A stretch of DNA of 64,000 bases from Syncephalastrum monosporum B8922 (lineage: Eukaryota; Mucoromycota; Mucoromycetes; Mucorales; Syncephalastraceae): contig JNEN01001252.1 of assembly GCA_000697355.1 (NCBI GenBank), positions 62,001 to 126,000 of the forward strand, in the 5' to 3' direction. Below the pieces are notes generated by a model. It did not search any database, was not told the origin of the DNA, and saw nothing but the letters and a program-made list of their open reading frames with translations. Made by a program: the position numbers and the translations under genes. Below, piece after piece: positions 11,879 through 24,800 of this stretch. The first letter of the stretch is position 1. Each line of letters opens with the position of its first letter.

Positions 11879-14726
11879 ATGGACCATCTATTTCATTCGT
11901 ACCCGTCTTCTCCTCTTCTGAATGGCTCTCCTGCACATCCCAACACGCCACCCGCACCACTGAAACGCACGCGGGCCAAACGGAGCTGTGACTTTTGTCG
12001 CAAGCGCAAGTCCCGGTGTGACGCTGATACCTCGATACCCTGCTCCAATTGTCGTGCTGTAAGGTTCACCTATTATGAAAAACGAAGACTGCAGGATGGC
12101 TCATATACGACGTGTTACTACCGAAACTTTAGTGGGGCTATACCTGTGAATTCCAAGCCGTGCGCAAAAAGCGAGGTCCGCCGAGCGTGTAAGTCCCTAT
12201 TTATGAATGTCGTCTGCAAGTAGTGTGACCGACCTATGTGCCTGTAGCTACGTAGATAACCTCGAGAAGCGGTGCAAGAAGATGGAGAATCTCCTCATGT
12301 ATATAACCAAGCTCTCCATCAAGGACCTTGAGCGAACCGATTTCCAGTACAACCACGCACAACAACCGAACAACACCAAACCTACCATCACCTCCGCCCG
12401 CACGACAGCCGCGACTGCCCCCGCAGCAGCAACAGCAGCAGCAACAACACGAGAGGCATCGCCATTCGATTCCTCCGACTCTTCCTCTGACGACGACGAA
12501 TACGACGACGACGATTTTGACCCTGAAAACAATCACGATCTGGACGTCCGCGACTATGACGGTCTCCGCTACAGCGGTCAATCGGCCGGCTTGCCGTTGG
12601 TCGACGAAAGCATGTTTCAGTCCAAATCGTATCTGCCCTGGCCCGGTCGGGACGACGTTGTCCTGAAAATGATGGCCCAAGACGAGGTTATGATTGTCAA
12701 GACGTCGCCCGGCAAAAAGGGTGATACCAAGCACCTCGATGTGGGCCTCTCGATGCGCACGGCGTTGCTGGAGAGGCCGCTCTCGCCCCCCACGCGTCGC
12801 TCGGCTACGCCACTCAGGGCATCGCAGGCTCTATCGGACGAAATGATGGATTTGTACGTAGTGCGAACAATGAATGCGTCTCGTGTGTGTGATACTGATT
12901 CCATCTCTATACCCCCCCCCCTCCTCCATGCCCCTTTTTTTCCATCATGTTTTGCTTTATATAGATATTTTACGCACTTGCACGCACTCCTGCCCATCCT
13001 GAACAAAACTCGGTTTGTGGCGCAATACCGGCAGCGGAAAGCCTCGCGAGTCCTCGTGCACTCGGTCCTGGCCCTCGCATTGCGCGCCGCCTCTACACGC
13101 GCATGGCCCGTCAAGACCAAGGTCGACATGAATGCTCTCGCAAACCACTACTTCGCCAAAGTCATGAAGACCCTGCGCGATGCCACCACGCGCTCGCGGC
13201 TGTGCCACGTCCAGGCTGCGCTGCTCGTCACACTCTACCTCGACATGGACGATGGTGACGTCGAGGCCGTGCAGTGGTTCACGCTCGGCAAGGCTATCCG
13301 GATGGCTCAGGATCTGGGCCTCCATCATTCGTGCGCGCACTGGAAACTCCCTCGCTCTGAGGTCGAGACACGCCATCGGGTGTTTTATGCCTGCTATGTG
13401 CTGGACCGCTGGACGGGCGCGCGCGCGGGCAAGCCCCTTACCATTCTGGACCGTGATTTCAATACGCCGCTGCCTTCCGCGGCCGAGGTTACCGACCATG
13501 ACGCCCAGATCAAGAAGGAGGAGGAATGCGAAACTAAGAAAGACACGCCGTATGCGACTTTCTTGCTCATGATTAAGCTCAGTGAGATCCTCGGTCGTTT
13601 GCTTAAGGCAATGTACGCGCCGAACTCGAAAAATTCCAACCACAGTGCCGGGCTGGATGACCCCACGATCCGGGCTGTGTTTGACCAACGGCTTAAGAAC
13701 TGGATGACGTCTTTCGAGGAGCAGGCGCTTGCGCCGCCTCACAAGGGTTTTCTCCTCGTCTGGTACAATACCGTGCTTCTCCTCTTGCACCGCCCCTTCA
13801 TTCGCCTCGCGCCGCATCAATACCCGGGTCTCGCGTCCATCATTGAAGATGCCCGTGGCCAGTGCACAGGCGCGGCCAACGCGATCATGCACACCGTTCG
13901 AACGGAAGACATGGGCAGCCTCCTCCTTTGGCCGACCTGCTTCGTCTACTCGCTCTACCAAGCCACGCTCATCATGCTGTCGAACGTGCTGCAGCAACGT
14001 ACAGACGCACCGCTGCCAGCGCTGCAAAGTGCCATGGCACTCTTGCAGTCTTACAAGCATGTGTGCTCTGCCCCGCGCGCTATCGAAATCATTCATATGC
14101 TGACAGTCGTGAGCCAGATCCCGCTCTCACCCTCCGATGGATCCCGTCGATTAGAGCAGTACCAGGCACCTCAACATCAGCTTCATCAGTATAATCAGCA
14201 GCAGCAGCAGCAGCAGCATCCGTACCAGCACTTGCACCCGCATCCGTTGGCCGAGGCATCCGTGTCGTCGCAGACAGTTGCATCGGTGCCGACCGTGCAC
14301 AAGGACATGCAGTACCCAAAGTCAAACCATATTTTTGAGCGCATGATCAACTGCAGTGTCGTCGGTGGCATCACGCCCGATATCCGACCCGACGTCGAAT
14401 TGGCTATGGCGCGCCAACAGACCGATTACTTTCTGCCTCCTCCCGATATTCCGCTGGGTCTTGAAACGCCACTTTGCCCGGAATACGTAGGCGGACTCGA
14501 TGGCCATCGAACAACGTATGATGTGCACTCACTCCCGCCTTCGTTTACCATGACGGCGGCGTCTTCCACCTCCGCCACGCCTTGTATTGCTTCCCAGCCT
14601 GATTTTGCTTTTTCGCATGGTCTCTCCCTTCCTCAACCGCCCCACCCTGTCCAACCTTCTCAACCTCTCCATCCATCCGCTCAACCCTACCCGTCCAGCC
14701 ACTGGGAGTGGAACATGTGGCATTAG
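11879..14726 (+). CDS. Zn2Cys6 (Gal4-type) transcription factor with fungal-specific middle domain
   Basis: Four exons, 11879-12058, 12133-12188, 12248-12853 and 12965-14726, give 867 residues. The six zinc-binding Cys lie in CDFCRKRKSRC, PCSNCRA and, across the first intron, WGYTCEF, so the DNA-binding domain is whole only after splicing. The linker (KKRGPPSVYVDNLEKR) and a short dimerisation coil follow, as in classic Gal4-type factors. An acidic Ser/Asp run (SSDSSSDDDEYDDDDFD) comes next. The fungal-specific transcription-factor domain starts near YFTHLHALLPILNKTRF and includes MAQDLGLHH and ETRHRVFYACYVLDRW. The C-terminal 200 residues are rich in Gln, His and Pro, typical of activation regions. 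The third intron (12854-12964) is 111 bp with no in-frame stop, so its retention would leave the frame open. The target pathway is unknown; no metabolic cluster surrounds it. Confidence 0.93.
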
Positions 14727-15525
14727 TGCATCTGTTTATTGTAAACGTATACTGTCGCCATATGCTCAATATCTCTCCCTATAAATGCTATTTCATGTCT
14801 CGTTTTTGAAATAATACTACTTTGTATTCTTCCCATTTCATATCACTTTGCGCTTTAGCCTATGACATACAGATAGTTGCGCTTCAGTAGCTATCCAAAA
14901 TATTTATGGTCTACTTATCAGCTGGGAAAAGGACTCACTATGTTCGCCTCCCTATGTTCCGCCTTTTGTGACTCACTCTCTATTCCGAGAATTCTTTCAT
15001 GCCAGCTACAAGCACTGTTGTTCACCAGCTTAAACCTTTACTCTGTCGCAACGATGGCTTTCATGTGGAAGCAAAGCAAACGACAGCAGCCGTTCTTCGA
15101 TCGACTTGGTGAAGGAGACGTGCAGGATCTCTGTGTAGAGATATGGCTTGACCTGCATGTACTTGAAATAGATTGTCATCCTAAGATATCAACTTGAACC
15201 TAAGACATCCATCACTGTTTTCACATTTCGTACAGTAGGTTCACTGATTTCGTCGCAGCGCAAATAAGCCTTCTTGGGAAACTTTTTTCATGTCTCCTAT
15301 GCTGCCTACAGCAACCCCTATGTATACAGCTCTCCGGGGCGTTGGGATGTTGCCTCTGAAGATGTCCGAAATTACTCTACGTTCCATACGTTATGTTGGT
15401 GCCCCTGTGGTGTATACGGCCACGGAGCTGTCTCAGGATGCATCTATAGAAGTATTTCTCCTCCGACGGACACGATGCGCGTACCTCTCTGGCAACTTGC
15501 TTCCACTTTTTAGCCACATCCCTAT
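14727..15525. other. Gene-poor region after the transcription factor
   Basis: AT-rich with short overlapping open frames on both strands (14877-15529), none with a start, splice pattern or family match I can defend. It may belong to the decayed element that follows. Confidence 0.45.
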
Positions 15526-16080
15526 GTGATCTTTGGCACGATTCAGACATATTATCAGCTCGCGGGAGCCAATCAAAATAAGGAGCGACGACTTCGCGGC
15601 ACAACCTTCAGTCAGACTGAGAAAGCTGGCAAATATGGCTTTCTTAAAGTGACGACCTATCGTGATGATAAGGTCGGTAAGTTAGTCATCAGTAGCACAC
15701 TGTCCACCATCGTCGTTACGAGAAGTTTTACATGGAAAAACGCTCGGTGAACATGATCGGAAGACGAACCGATTTTCTCCAATCAAGGACATGATCATCT
15801 TCTTGAAACAGAACGCTGTCAAAGTCGTCGAAAGCGTGATGAGAAGTCCGGCAATTCGCGCCAGTCACTTTTCAGACTATGGCGTGCAGCGGCATCCCTC
15901 CGTCATTGATGAAACATATATCAGCGTCGACATGGAGTTTCACGGAGGATGACATCTGACAGAAACTATCCGACGAAAAATAGATCCGTGCAATTCCGGG
16001 CGGTTGCCGTCCAAAGTGTTGAAGGAAGTACTCGCCGTCTTACAGCGACGTGCAGTATATACAAAGGGTAGGAACAAATA
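15526..16080 (+). pseudogene. Decayed open frame, possible transposable-element or gene relic
   Basis: Two protein-like stretches lie in different frames. The first (15526-15750) includes GTTFSQTEKAGKYGFL and KLVISSTLSTIVVTRSFTWK. After a frame change near 15720, a second frame reads SPIKDMIIFLKQNAVKVVES, SHFSDYGVQRHPSVIDETYI and DMEFHGG, stops once at a TGA near 15950, then stays open for about 40 more codons up to a TAG at 16078-16080. The composition is that of a soluble protein rather than random sequence, and the breaks suggest decay. I cannot name the family. An unspliced intron at the frame change is an alternative, but the internal TGA argues against an intact gene. Confidence 0.4.
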
Positions 16081-16676
16081 GGTACAGCTTAATGTGCTCT
16101 GTTTACTTGGAACTTCCGTATGATCTCGATGAAATTACAAAGAGCCTCCTGGCTTCGTCTGTCAAGCATATCTTCCAGAAAAAGTTTGCAAGGACACTAA
16201 AAGGATGACAGCATTCCATAATAACATTCATATCACTCCCCCTCGTTGCACTATATCTAGGGCTTGAGAGCCATAATAAAACCAGTGACCCATCTTTCAT
16301 AAAAGACTTCACATCTATTGTGATTACTGCTCCGCGAGGTACTTGACCAATATTATGATTCTAACGCGACTGCTTTCGATATAAGATGAAACAATTACGA
16401 GCTTCATCCAAAAGGGTATCGAGAGGTTTAAAACTGCCACAGGATAAAATGAAGACACCGATACACATGAGAGTATTTGACATATGTGATAATGGTAGTA
16501 GCCACGAGTTTGATGGCAATGACCTTTGTCCATCAAGGTATGGATAGAGAGAATAAGATGCATATGTACGTAGCAAACGTCTATTATGATCAAGCAGTAC
16601 GACTTAACGAGGCGAAGGATAGCGGTAATCTGCCAAGTGATCTGGCAACTGTATACAAAGTACGTAGAACTATAAG

Positions 16677-16889
16677 TTAGGATCGCAAGTTAGGGTCGCA
16701 TCCATAAGGGACGCCGAGCGAACTGAATAAGCAAGGGTAGCCTTGGCGTTTATTTAGGGATCCAGAGTCTTGGATTTGTGCCAAGCTTTCTTCCTTGGAC
16801 GGTGCTTCTTGATTTCTACCAGCAGTTGGAGCACTGAGAGCGGACGATATCATTGTAGCCAGAAACAGAGTAGCGAAGGTGAAACGCAT
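16677..16889 (-). CDS. Small secreted peptide precursor with Kex2 site
   Basis: A single-exon 70-residue frame. Residues 1-19 (MRFTFATLFLATMISSALS) form a clear signal peptide with an Ala-x-Ala-like cleavage region (SALSAPT). A pro-region rich in Glu, Gln and Ser follows and ends in the dibasic LNKR. The remaining 22 residues begin with Gln and contain only two Cys (YPC and YGC), ten residues apart, with two Gly-Val-Pro/Gly-Tyr turns between and beside them. This layout of signal, pro-region, Kex2 site and short Cys-closed C-terminal peptide is that of fungal peptide precursors such as pheromone-like or effector-like peptides. A TATA-like box lies about 100 bp upstream. It stands alone in a gene-poor region. 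The coding call rests on architecture, not on a recognised family. Confidence 0.7.
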   Translation of the reverse strand: MRFTFATLFLATMISSALSAPTAGRNQEAPSKEESLAQIQDSGSLNKRQGYPCLFSSLGVPYGCDPNLRS

Positions 16890-16986
16890 CTTGGTCTTGT
16901 CACTTGTCTTCAGTGGGTGGGCAGAGGAAAATAGATAGCTGTGAGAGTTTGGTAAGTATAGCCCTCGACGTACGCCGATGTCAGCC

Positions 16987-16995
16987 TTATTTATA
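16987..16995 (-). promoter_or_regulatory. TATA-like box of the small secreted peptide gene
   Basis: Reads TATAAATAA on the minus strand, 98 bp upstream of the ATG at 16889, a spacing seen at several other secreted-protein genes in this window. Confidence 0.5.
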
Positions 16996-17915
16996 TTTTT
17001 GCATTTGATATCATAAACATTATGGCGTTACAAAGTTTTGCATGGGAAGGAGACTTAGGCACGGAAGGGGGAGACTGGGAACTCTCTATACATCTATAGC
17101 GTGCATATCAAGTCAGGAGCAAGGATAGAGAACAGCTGTGTCCTTACAACCCCTATGTGTACAGATCATCCGTTCTGCATGCCGTAGCCGACAGTGTGTC
17201 TACATCAAAAATGGGCGTATATCACCATGCTGTACCCTATGTGACCCCGATACTAGAGCCCAGGAAAAATCTTGTACAAGATTGTGGCAGAATTTTAAGG
17301 AGAAGTATGCACAGATTGCATCAGCATTCGGGTAACAGTAATAAGACTCGCTATTCCGTGAAGAAGTAGCTGCTTTTTGCTATACTCGCCCATGTGTTGA
17401 GCTGTAATCAGTACTTCTACACGTAGTATCCGTAAAGAAGATGGTATCGTTGTTGTTAACGTTGCAAGGAATGTCTCAACATCTTCAGCTGCACTAGACG
17501 CGAGTGACGGGGAGCGCGGATAACTGATGAACTCGACCGAATCCCGCTCGTACACGTTTACGCCAATGGCCACTGGCTGTAGTGGATCTTGGTCCCGCAG
17601 GTGTACCGCGATCAATCCACTTTTTTGTGAGTGCTGTTTTGCTTCTTCTTCTTTTCGGGAACATTAGGTGAAGCTTCGTTGAACTGAAACCTGAACTTGA
17701 TACTTGAAGCCGAAGCGTCGATGAACCGTTAGGTTTGTCACCAACAAGGCAGGAAGCTTGAGAACAAGAAGAAATTACACGAAAGGCTTGCTTTCTATGC
17801 CCGCTACTACGGGTAGGGATACCGATTTACTCCAGTACGTCGGTAACAATAAGTCACCAGTTTACAGTTTACGTAGCGCATACTTGGGGGTTTATTATAG
17901 ATCTTCTTTTGGCTC
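16996..17915. other. Gene-poor region
   Basis: A 106-codon minus-strand frame at 17295-17615 has fairly protein-like composition (PVAIGVNVYERDSVEFISY) but no family, start context or splice partner that I can support. It may be a further relic of the mobile-element-like material around it. Confidence 0.4.
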
Positions 17916-18640
17916 GTGAACTTGATTGCATTGGAGTACAACCGCCATCCCAATTCACGTATGGATGCAGAACTTCTCTTAAAACTCTCTGGGCCCCGTC
18001 TGGTCCTGCTGAAAGGACGCGTCGCCACAAGTTCTTTCCCACCCTTGGGTCCCAACGATATCATTCGTAATCCAGGGACAGATTTCAGCCTATCCTGTGA
18101 GGCGTTGGCCGCCTTCCCGGGCATGGACGCCGATGCCTTTCATTTCAAGGTGGGCGACAGAGAGCGGCGTAGTTTCCTCTTCGTCCTGCCTCGAGAACGC
18201 TGTTCGCCAGTATGAGCCACCTTCCCTCAGCACCGAGTCCCTCAACGGGTGATGCAACACCTAAAGGTGATCGGCAGCTACGAGAAATGCAGTGTCACCT
18301 CTCAGGGCTCACTCGGCCGCTGTACTGGTATGTCTATCAGTCCACGCATAGCAGCTGGCATGTCAATCAGCTATTTGCTTACCCCCAGTCCCTGGTCCGC
18401 AACATGGCGGCACTCTTGGCAGATGTCGCTTCACATATCATCGATCTTCGCGCAGCCGGTCTCCCTTCCAGTGTTGACGCTCAGCAACGCTCGGTCGCTA
18501 ACCTCTTGGTTCCCATGGAAGGTCTCCTGGAACAGCTCAAGCTTGCTTGGAGTCTCCACGAAGGTATTGCGTCGATCGATAAAATGCGGTATTTGGTGGC
18601 TGTCCGTATATATCTATATACGTTAGCGGGATCCTTTTGA
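17916..18640 (+). pseudogene. Frame-broken gag-like or unknown gene relic
   Basis: Two overlapping frames (17916-18215, then 18212-18640 shifted) read as one protein: a first part with FKVGDRERRSFLFVLPRE and a second with LREMQCHLSGLTRPLYWYVY, FAYPQSLVRNMAALLADVAS and LVPMEGLLEQLKLA. The switch occurs at a TGA near 18213, with no convincing intron. The 'LSG-TRPLYW' helix followed by an amphipathic 'ADVASHIIDLRAAG' helix resembles the gag-like proteins I associate with retroelements in this fungal group, but that is a weak impression. No reverse transcriptase, integrase or LTR is visible nearby, so if it is a retroelement it is a fragment. It ends 240 bp upstream of VPS13. Confidence 0.4.
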
Positions 18641-18879
18641 AAAGATGGATCTGTTCTATATTATGGAGTGTACCATACAATCTAAAGCATGAAAAAAAAG
18701 TCTCGAATGAAAATGTTCCAATGACGGTGCATTGCGTCAGTGCAAACGGGAAGTTGGTGTAACACCCATACTTTTTGTATTTTATGTCATTCAAGAAGCC
18801 ATTTTTTGGCTGCGTACAATTTTCCGCTTTTCCTGCCTTGGCATATAACATCTCTGACAACCATTGAACAACGCCCTCC

Positions 18880-21800
18880 ATGTTGGAATCGCTCGTCAGC
18901 ACACTGCTCAACCGTGTGCTGGGTGCCTATGTATCCAACCTTAATTATAACCAACTGCAAATCGGCATTTGGTCAGGTAAAGGAAAAGGGGGGTGGGGTT
19001 CTGCATAATATTGAGACGCGTTAAACGCATATACTTCTTATTTTATTATCTGCAGGAGAGGTCGTCTTACGAGATCTTAAGCTTAAAAGAGAAGCACTCG
19101 ACAAGCTCGATTTGCCCATCGACGTTATCGAAGGTAACCTGTTACAAAAAGAGAGCAAAGAGAATGAGGTGGTTTAACATTCTGGAACAGGCCATCTCGG
19201 GGAATTGACTCTCAATATACCATGGTCGAACCTCAAAGGCAAGCCTGTCATGGTCTCCATCAAGGATGTCTACGTCCTTGCTGGTCCGAGAAGCGACAAG
19301 AATGTAAGTGCAGCATTTCTGTATGTGTGAAGCTGTTTATAACTTCTTGTGCACTTGCACTCTAGACAACAGAAGAACTGAAGCAGCGAGAGCATCAACG
19401 CAAGATGCGTAAACTCGCCAACGCCGAGCTCTTGCACGAAACAACACCGAACAATGCAAAGAACGACACGTTTATCGATCAGCTTTCCACCAAGATTCTC
19501 AATAACCTGCAGTTCTCTGTCACGGGAATCCATGTGCGCTATGAGGACAACGTCTCGTGCCCCGGGCACCGCTTTGCGGCAGGTGTGACCCTCAGCGAGC
19601 TCTCGGCTATCTCGACCGATGAAAATTGGATTCCTCAGACCATCGACAGTGCGGTCAATACAATTCATAAGGTAAATGCAGGCAAAGGGTGCTATGGTAA
19701 TAGAGCTCATGCTCTGTTCATTTTTCTTAGTTGGCAACGCTCGAATCCTTGACGGTCTACTGGGACACAGATACCGAGTCCGTCGCATCTTCAACCGGGA
19801 AAGATTCGCTCAAGCTCTTCAAGGATATGGTAAGCGTGTTGATGATGAACTGGCATCGTGACGACTCACTCCCCTCAACCAACCATTCTCAAGATCGCCA
19901 CCAAATCACACACGCCCTCCGAGCATCAGTACATTCTCAAACCCGTATCCGGTACGGGCCGCCTCAAACTCAACAAGAACTTTGGCCAGGACACGCCCAA
20001 GGTGGACGCCACCCTGCTCTTCGACGAACTGTCGTTTATCGTCGATGACGAACAATACCGTGACGCCGTCCTCTTGATCGACTTGTTCCACTCGTATCTG
20101 AAGAAACAGAAATACCAACACATGCACCCGCCGCCGCATGTCACACCCCGGACGAACCCTCGCGCATACTTCAAGTTTGCCGCCGAAGCCGTCCGGTCCG
20201 AGATCCACGATCGTCATTACCAATGGACGTGGGATCACTTCCGACAGCGTCGCGACGACCGTCTCGCTTACATCCGCTGCTATGTCGACGACCAACTCGG
20301 CCGCGCTTCACCCGAAGATAAGGAGCAGCTCGAGCAGCTCGAGTGGCGCTTAAGCTACGAAGATATCCGGTTTTACCGTAGTCTGGCGCGCGGTAAGCTC
20401 AAGCGTGAGCGCGCGATCCTTGAGGAGCGCAAGCGCAAAGAGCTTGCAGAGGCGCAAAAGAATACTACCACAGGCTGGCTCAGTAGCTGGTGGTATGGCT
20501 CGGCCGAGAACGCTGGCAATGCGCAGGGGAGAGCAAAATAAGGGACAGAAAAAAATATGCAGATACTCATACCCTTCTTGCTGCGGGTTAGGAAAATGAG
20601 GATCTTGTCATCACCGAGGAACAGAAACAAGAATTTTACGATGCGATTGAGTACGACGAAGACAAGGCAGCTGCCGCATCGGCGGTGGAGATTTCCAAAG
20701 ATGTAAGTCAGAAAACGAAAGTAAAGCGCAGATCCGCCGTTCAAACTTATTTACATGTGCATTAGACCAAGCTATTCGCGCTTTGCATGACGTTGAACAG
20801 GGGCTCGTTCACTGTACGCCGAAAGCCGCATGCAACACCAGTCGATGTCGTGTCGCTCGTTTTTGATACGGTTGTGATGGGCGGCATTCAATACCACGAG
20901 GGCATCAAGGCCTCTGTCGCGCTCGGCGATCTGCAGCTCTTTGATGGTGTGACGCCACACACACGGTACAAGCAGCTCGTTGGGGCCAAACAAGATGCTT
21001 CGCAAGATCAAGACGGCCGGCGCATGTCCAACTTGGACCCCGCCCTCCTCCAGTCGGTCAATATGGACGACCCGTTCTTTTCATTTGTGTTTGAGCACAA
21101 GCCGCTTGACGGCCGCGCCGACAATGCCATGGCGCTGATGATGCGAAACATTGATATCGTGTACAACCCGTACATAATCCGCGAAGTCCTTGAATTCTTC
21201 AGGCCGCCGAGCACGAGCGCGGACAGCATCAAGGCGCTCATTGAAGTGGCGGGCGATACGCTCGAAGATATTAAGAACCAGACCCGCGTCGGTCTTCAGT
21301 TTGCGCTCGAGCAGCACACGACGCTGGATCTGCGCGTCGACATGGACGCACCTGTCATTGTCATTCCTGAAGAGTAAGTTCCTGGAGAGATCCATACACA
21401 TGTGCTTACTTTTGTTTTATGCCCTGCAGCTGCACCCTGCCCGACTGCCGAGGTATCGTCGTAGACGCAGGCCACATCAACGTCGAGAGCAACTTGGCTC
21501 CGCCCGAGATTGTCCAACAAATGAAGAGCAAGCGCTCGATGGATTACACCAGTGACGATTTTGCCCGACTAAGATCGCTCATGTACGACCGGTTTGACGT
21601 CCACCTCACCCAAACCAAGATTCTGACGGGCGACTCGGTCAACCAGTGCTTAGAGCAAGTGCGACGGCCCCAGGAGCAGTACAACTACCTGCACCTCGTG
21701 AACCGGATCGACATGACGTTTTTGGTGGAAATGTGTATTGTACACCAATCCAACGACTTGACCAACTTCAAGATCTCTGGCCAACTACCACTCCTCGCCG

Positions 21801-24800
21801 TCAATTTTTCCGACACAAAATATCGCATCTTGATGCAACTGCCCCATCTCATTGATGCCTCGGGTCTACTAGGCCATGAGGACAAGGAGGGCGAAAAGCC
21901 GCAGGAGACGATCTCGCCCGAGACGGCGCGGCTGATGCATACCCGATTGTGGCGGCATGCTGAGAAGGAGCTCTTGCTGGACAGTGACGATAGCGACAGC
22001 GAGAGCGATGACTTGAGCGACGTGGAAACCGCCCAAGAGACGTTGGATACGGACGTGAGCGATGCTCTGGCATCATCAACGCGCAGTGGCAACAGCGGTC
22101 GTTCTGTCGTGCCCAACACGCAGCAGAAGCAGTTTGAGCTTGACTTCCGCGTGGACAAGGTGTCGGCAAACATTCTGGAAGCCCACGATGACCATGAAAT
22201 GCTGCTTTGCGATCTGGTCCTGCAGCACCTCGCAGTACACTACACGATGCGCCCCTACGACATGCTCGTGAATGTATCGCTCAAGTCGCTCGATGTTACG
22301 GATCGGATGGAGCATGGCGACGAGTTCAAGTACCTGATCACATCCGACCAAGATGTGCTCCATGGTCGCACCCACGAAGAGACCAAGGACCTAGTCCATG
22401 TCGAATACGTTCGTGTCGACCGCACGAGCCCCGAGTACCTCTCGAAATACAAGAGCATCGACCAAACCGCCAAGGTGACGCTATCGACGCTCAATTTCAT
22501 CGTAACGCGCAGCTCGGTTTTGACGCTCTACAACTTTCTCCTCAACACCTTTGTCGATCACAACGATGCCACGCCGACCTCCAATAAACCGGTGCAGTCC
22601 GGGAAGACCGTGGCCCCGCAAGAACAAAGCATCCACGTGTCGCTTCTTCTCGACAGCGTTAACTTTATATTCAACAACGACGGCACCCGCCTGGCCACAG
22701 GTGAGCTCTCGCACTGCGACATGACGATGCTCCTTGCGAACGGTACCACCAAGGTCGCTGCCAAGTTGGCCAATCTTACCCTCACGGATGACCTCCGCTG
22801 GACGCCGGCCAAGCTTCACGACAACGAGCTGTTGACGATCCAAGGAGACGAGCTGATCGACTTCCGGTTCGAAACCTTCTTGCAGGACGACGCCTCTTAC
22901 CCAGGTTATGACCAGGCCGTGAATGTTAAGATGGGCTCGGCCCAATTTACTTTCCTCGAGTCAACGATTCGGCAGCTCTTGGAATACCTGAGCAAGTTTG
23001 CAGATATGAAGGCAGTGTATGATCGCGCGCGCGAGGCCGCACTCGAGTCCGCCCAGCAGCTCCAGCAATCGATGGCCAAGACTCATTTTGACATCGTCAT
23101 CCAGACGCCGGTCGTTCTGTTCCCTGAGCTGCACAGGCACCCCCGCGACGTCGTTGTTGCTCACCTCGGTGAAGTGCACGCCTCCAACACCTTCCAAGAT
23201 GAAGCTGAGGGTTGTCTCAACGTGATGGACGCCGCCATCCGGGCGATCAACTTGACCTCCAAGTACTATCACCCCAAATCGCCCGATGCCCAGCAACAGC
23301 TTCAGCTCCAGACATTGCCCATGATTGACAATATCAACCTCAACTTTCGCATCGCGTCGATTCACTCGGGCGAATGGAAGAACCGCCCTGAAATTATCAT
23401 TGATGGCCAGGTCGATGATATCGGCATGCACTTGACCGATCGCCAGTACACCTTCCTTCTCGACGCGGCCAACCTGATGTCACGTGTTTTTGCAGGCGGC
23501 GACGAGTCCCAGGCCGTCCCTTCGCCACCTCCACTCCCGAGCCGAGGTGGTGGCGGCAGCCCCAGCACCAGCGGTACGTCCCCGCCCAAACCCAAGCCTC
23601 CAGTCGACAACACGACAAACGCACCGCCCCGCATTGCACTTGGCCTGAAAGCGGGCGCGATCGGCCTTGATCTCTACATGCAGGCCCCAGACGAGCCGAG
23701 CCAGTCCCTGATTAATCTATCGCGCATTGCGTTAGACGACATGCAACTCAAACTCGACGTGCGAAAAGACGAGACCATGGCTATGCATATGCAGATCAAG
23801 GCACTGACGCTGGACGACACGCGGCCCAACATCAATAGCCACTTCAAGAACATCGTACCGGCCATCAAGGACGGCGTCCAACTGACACTCCAGCTCGATA
23901 TTTCTGCACCCGAGCCCACACGCCACGGTATCGCATTTCTGACCATCAATGATCCCAAAATGGTGCTCTCTCTCGATCATGTGTTCCACCTCCACACCTT
24001 TGTCATGCAGCCATTTGTGCGCCAGCCCACGCCAAAGTCACCCACCCAGCAGGCACGCCCGGGAGAAGCCGAAGACGAGGGGATGGAAATCTTTTTCTGC
24101 GTCAACGTGGTGAACCCAGAATTTATCCTGCTCGCTAACCCGGACCGCAAGGACTCCGAGGCAGTCGTGCTCTCTGCCAACGAGGTGATTGTATCCAAGC
24201 AAGCGGTCACGTCCTTGGCGGTGCGCCAGGTCGGTATGTTCCTCTGCCGCATGGATCAGCGCCAGACGTCGACGCTTCGGTTTATCCAGACCTTTGATGT
24301 GTCGTTATCGATGAACAGCAACTGCGGCGGGGACGCAGCGAACCCCAAGACGGAGATGGTGGTGGACGTCGACGCGCTTGTTCTGCGTCTTTCCTATCGG
24401 GATGCGCTCCTGATTACAGATATTTTCAACAAAGCCTATGAGCTCTACTCGTCCTCGAGTGGCACCGACCAAGCCGCATTGGAAGCTGCGCCTTCCACCT
24501 CGTATGAGTCCATGGCGACCTCAGTCAACCAGACTTTGATGCATGAAGCTGTAAGTATCCCTTCTTATCAGTCTGAAAGAAAGTACTCACTTACGATCTT
24601 GTAGCTTCGAGCTTCATTCCAAGGCGTTCAAATCATTCTCATTGAAGAAATTCACGAGATCCCCATGGTTGACCTCCACCTCGCACCTTTCAACGTGGAC
24701 GCGACCAACTGGTCGCGCTCGGTAAGAAAAAAGAAAAAAAAAAAAAAAGATCACCTGCAAGGGGTTCCTATTTACTGAGTAATTTACCACAGCTCTCGGT

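Noticed and set aside
15312..17164. Near-identical 18-mers CAACCCCTATGTRTACAG at 15312 and 17147, suggesting a repeated element
   Set aside because: With one mismatch in 18 bases, one or two such pairs are expected by chance in 64 kb, and flanking sequence does not align.
17295..17615. 106-codon minus-strand frame with protein-like composition
   Set aside because: No family match, start context or continuation; kept only as a note within the gene-poor region.
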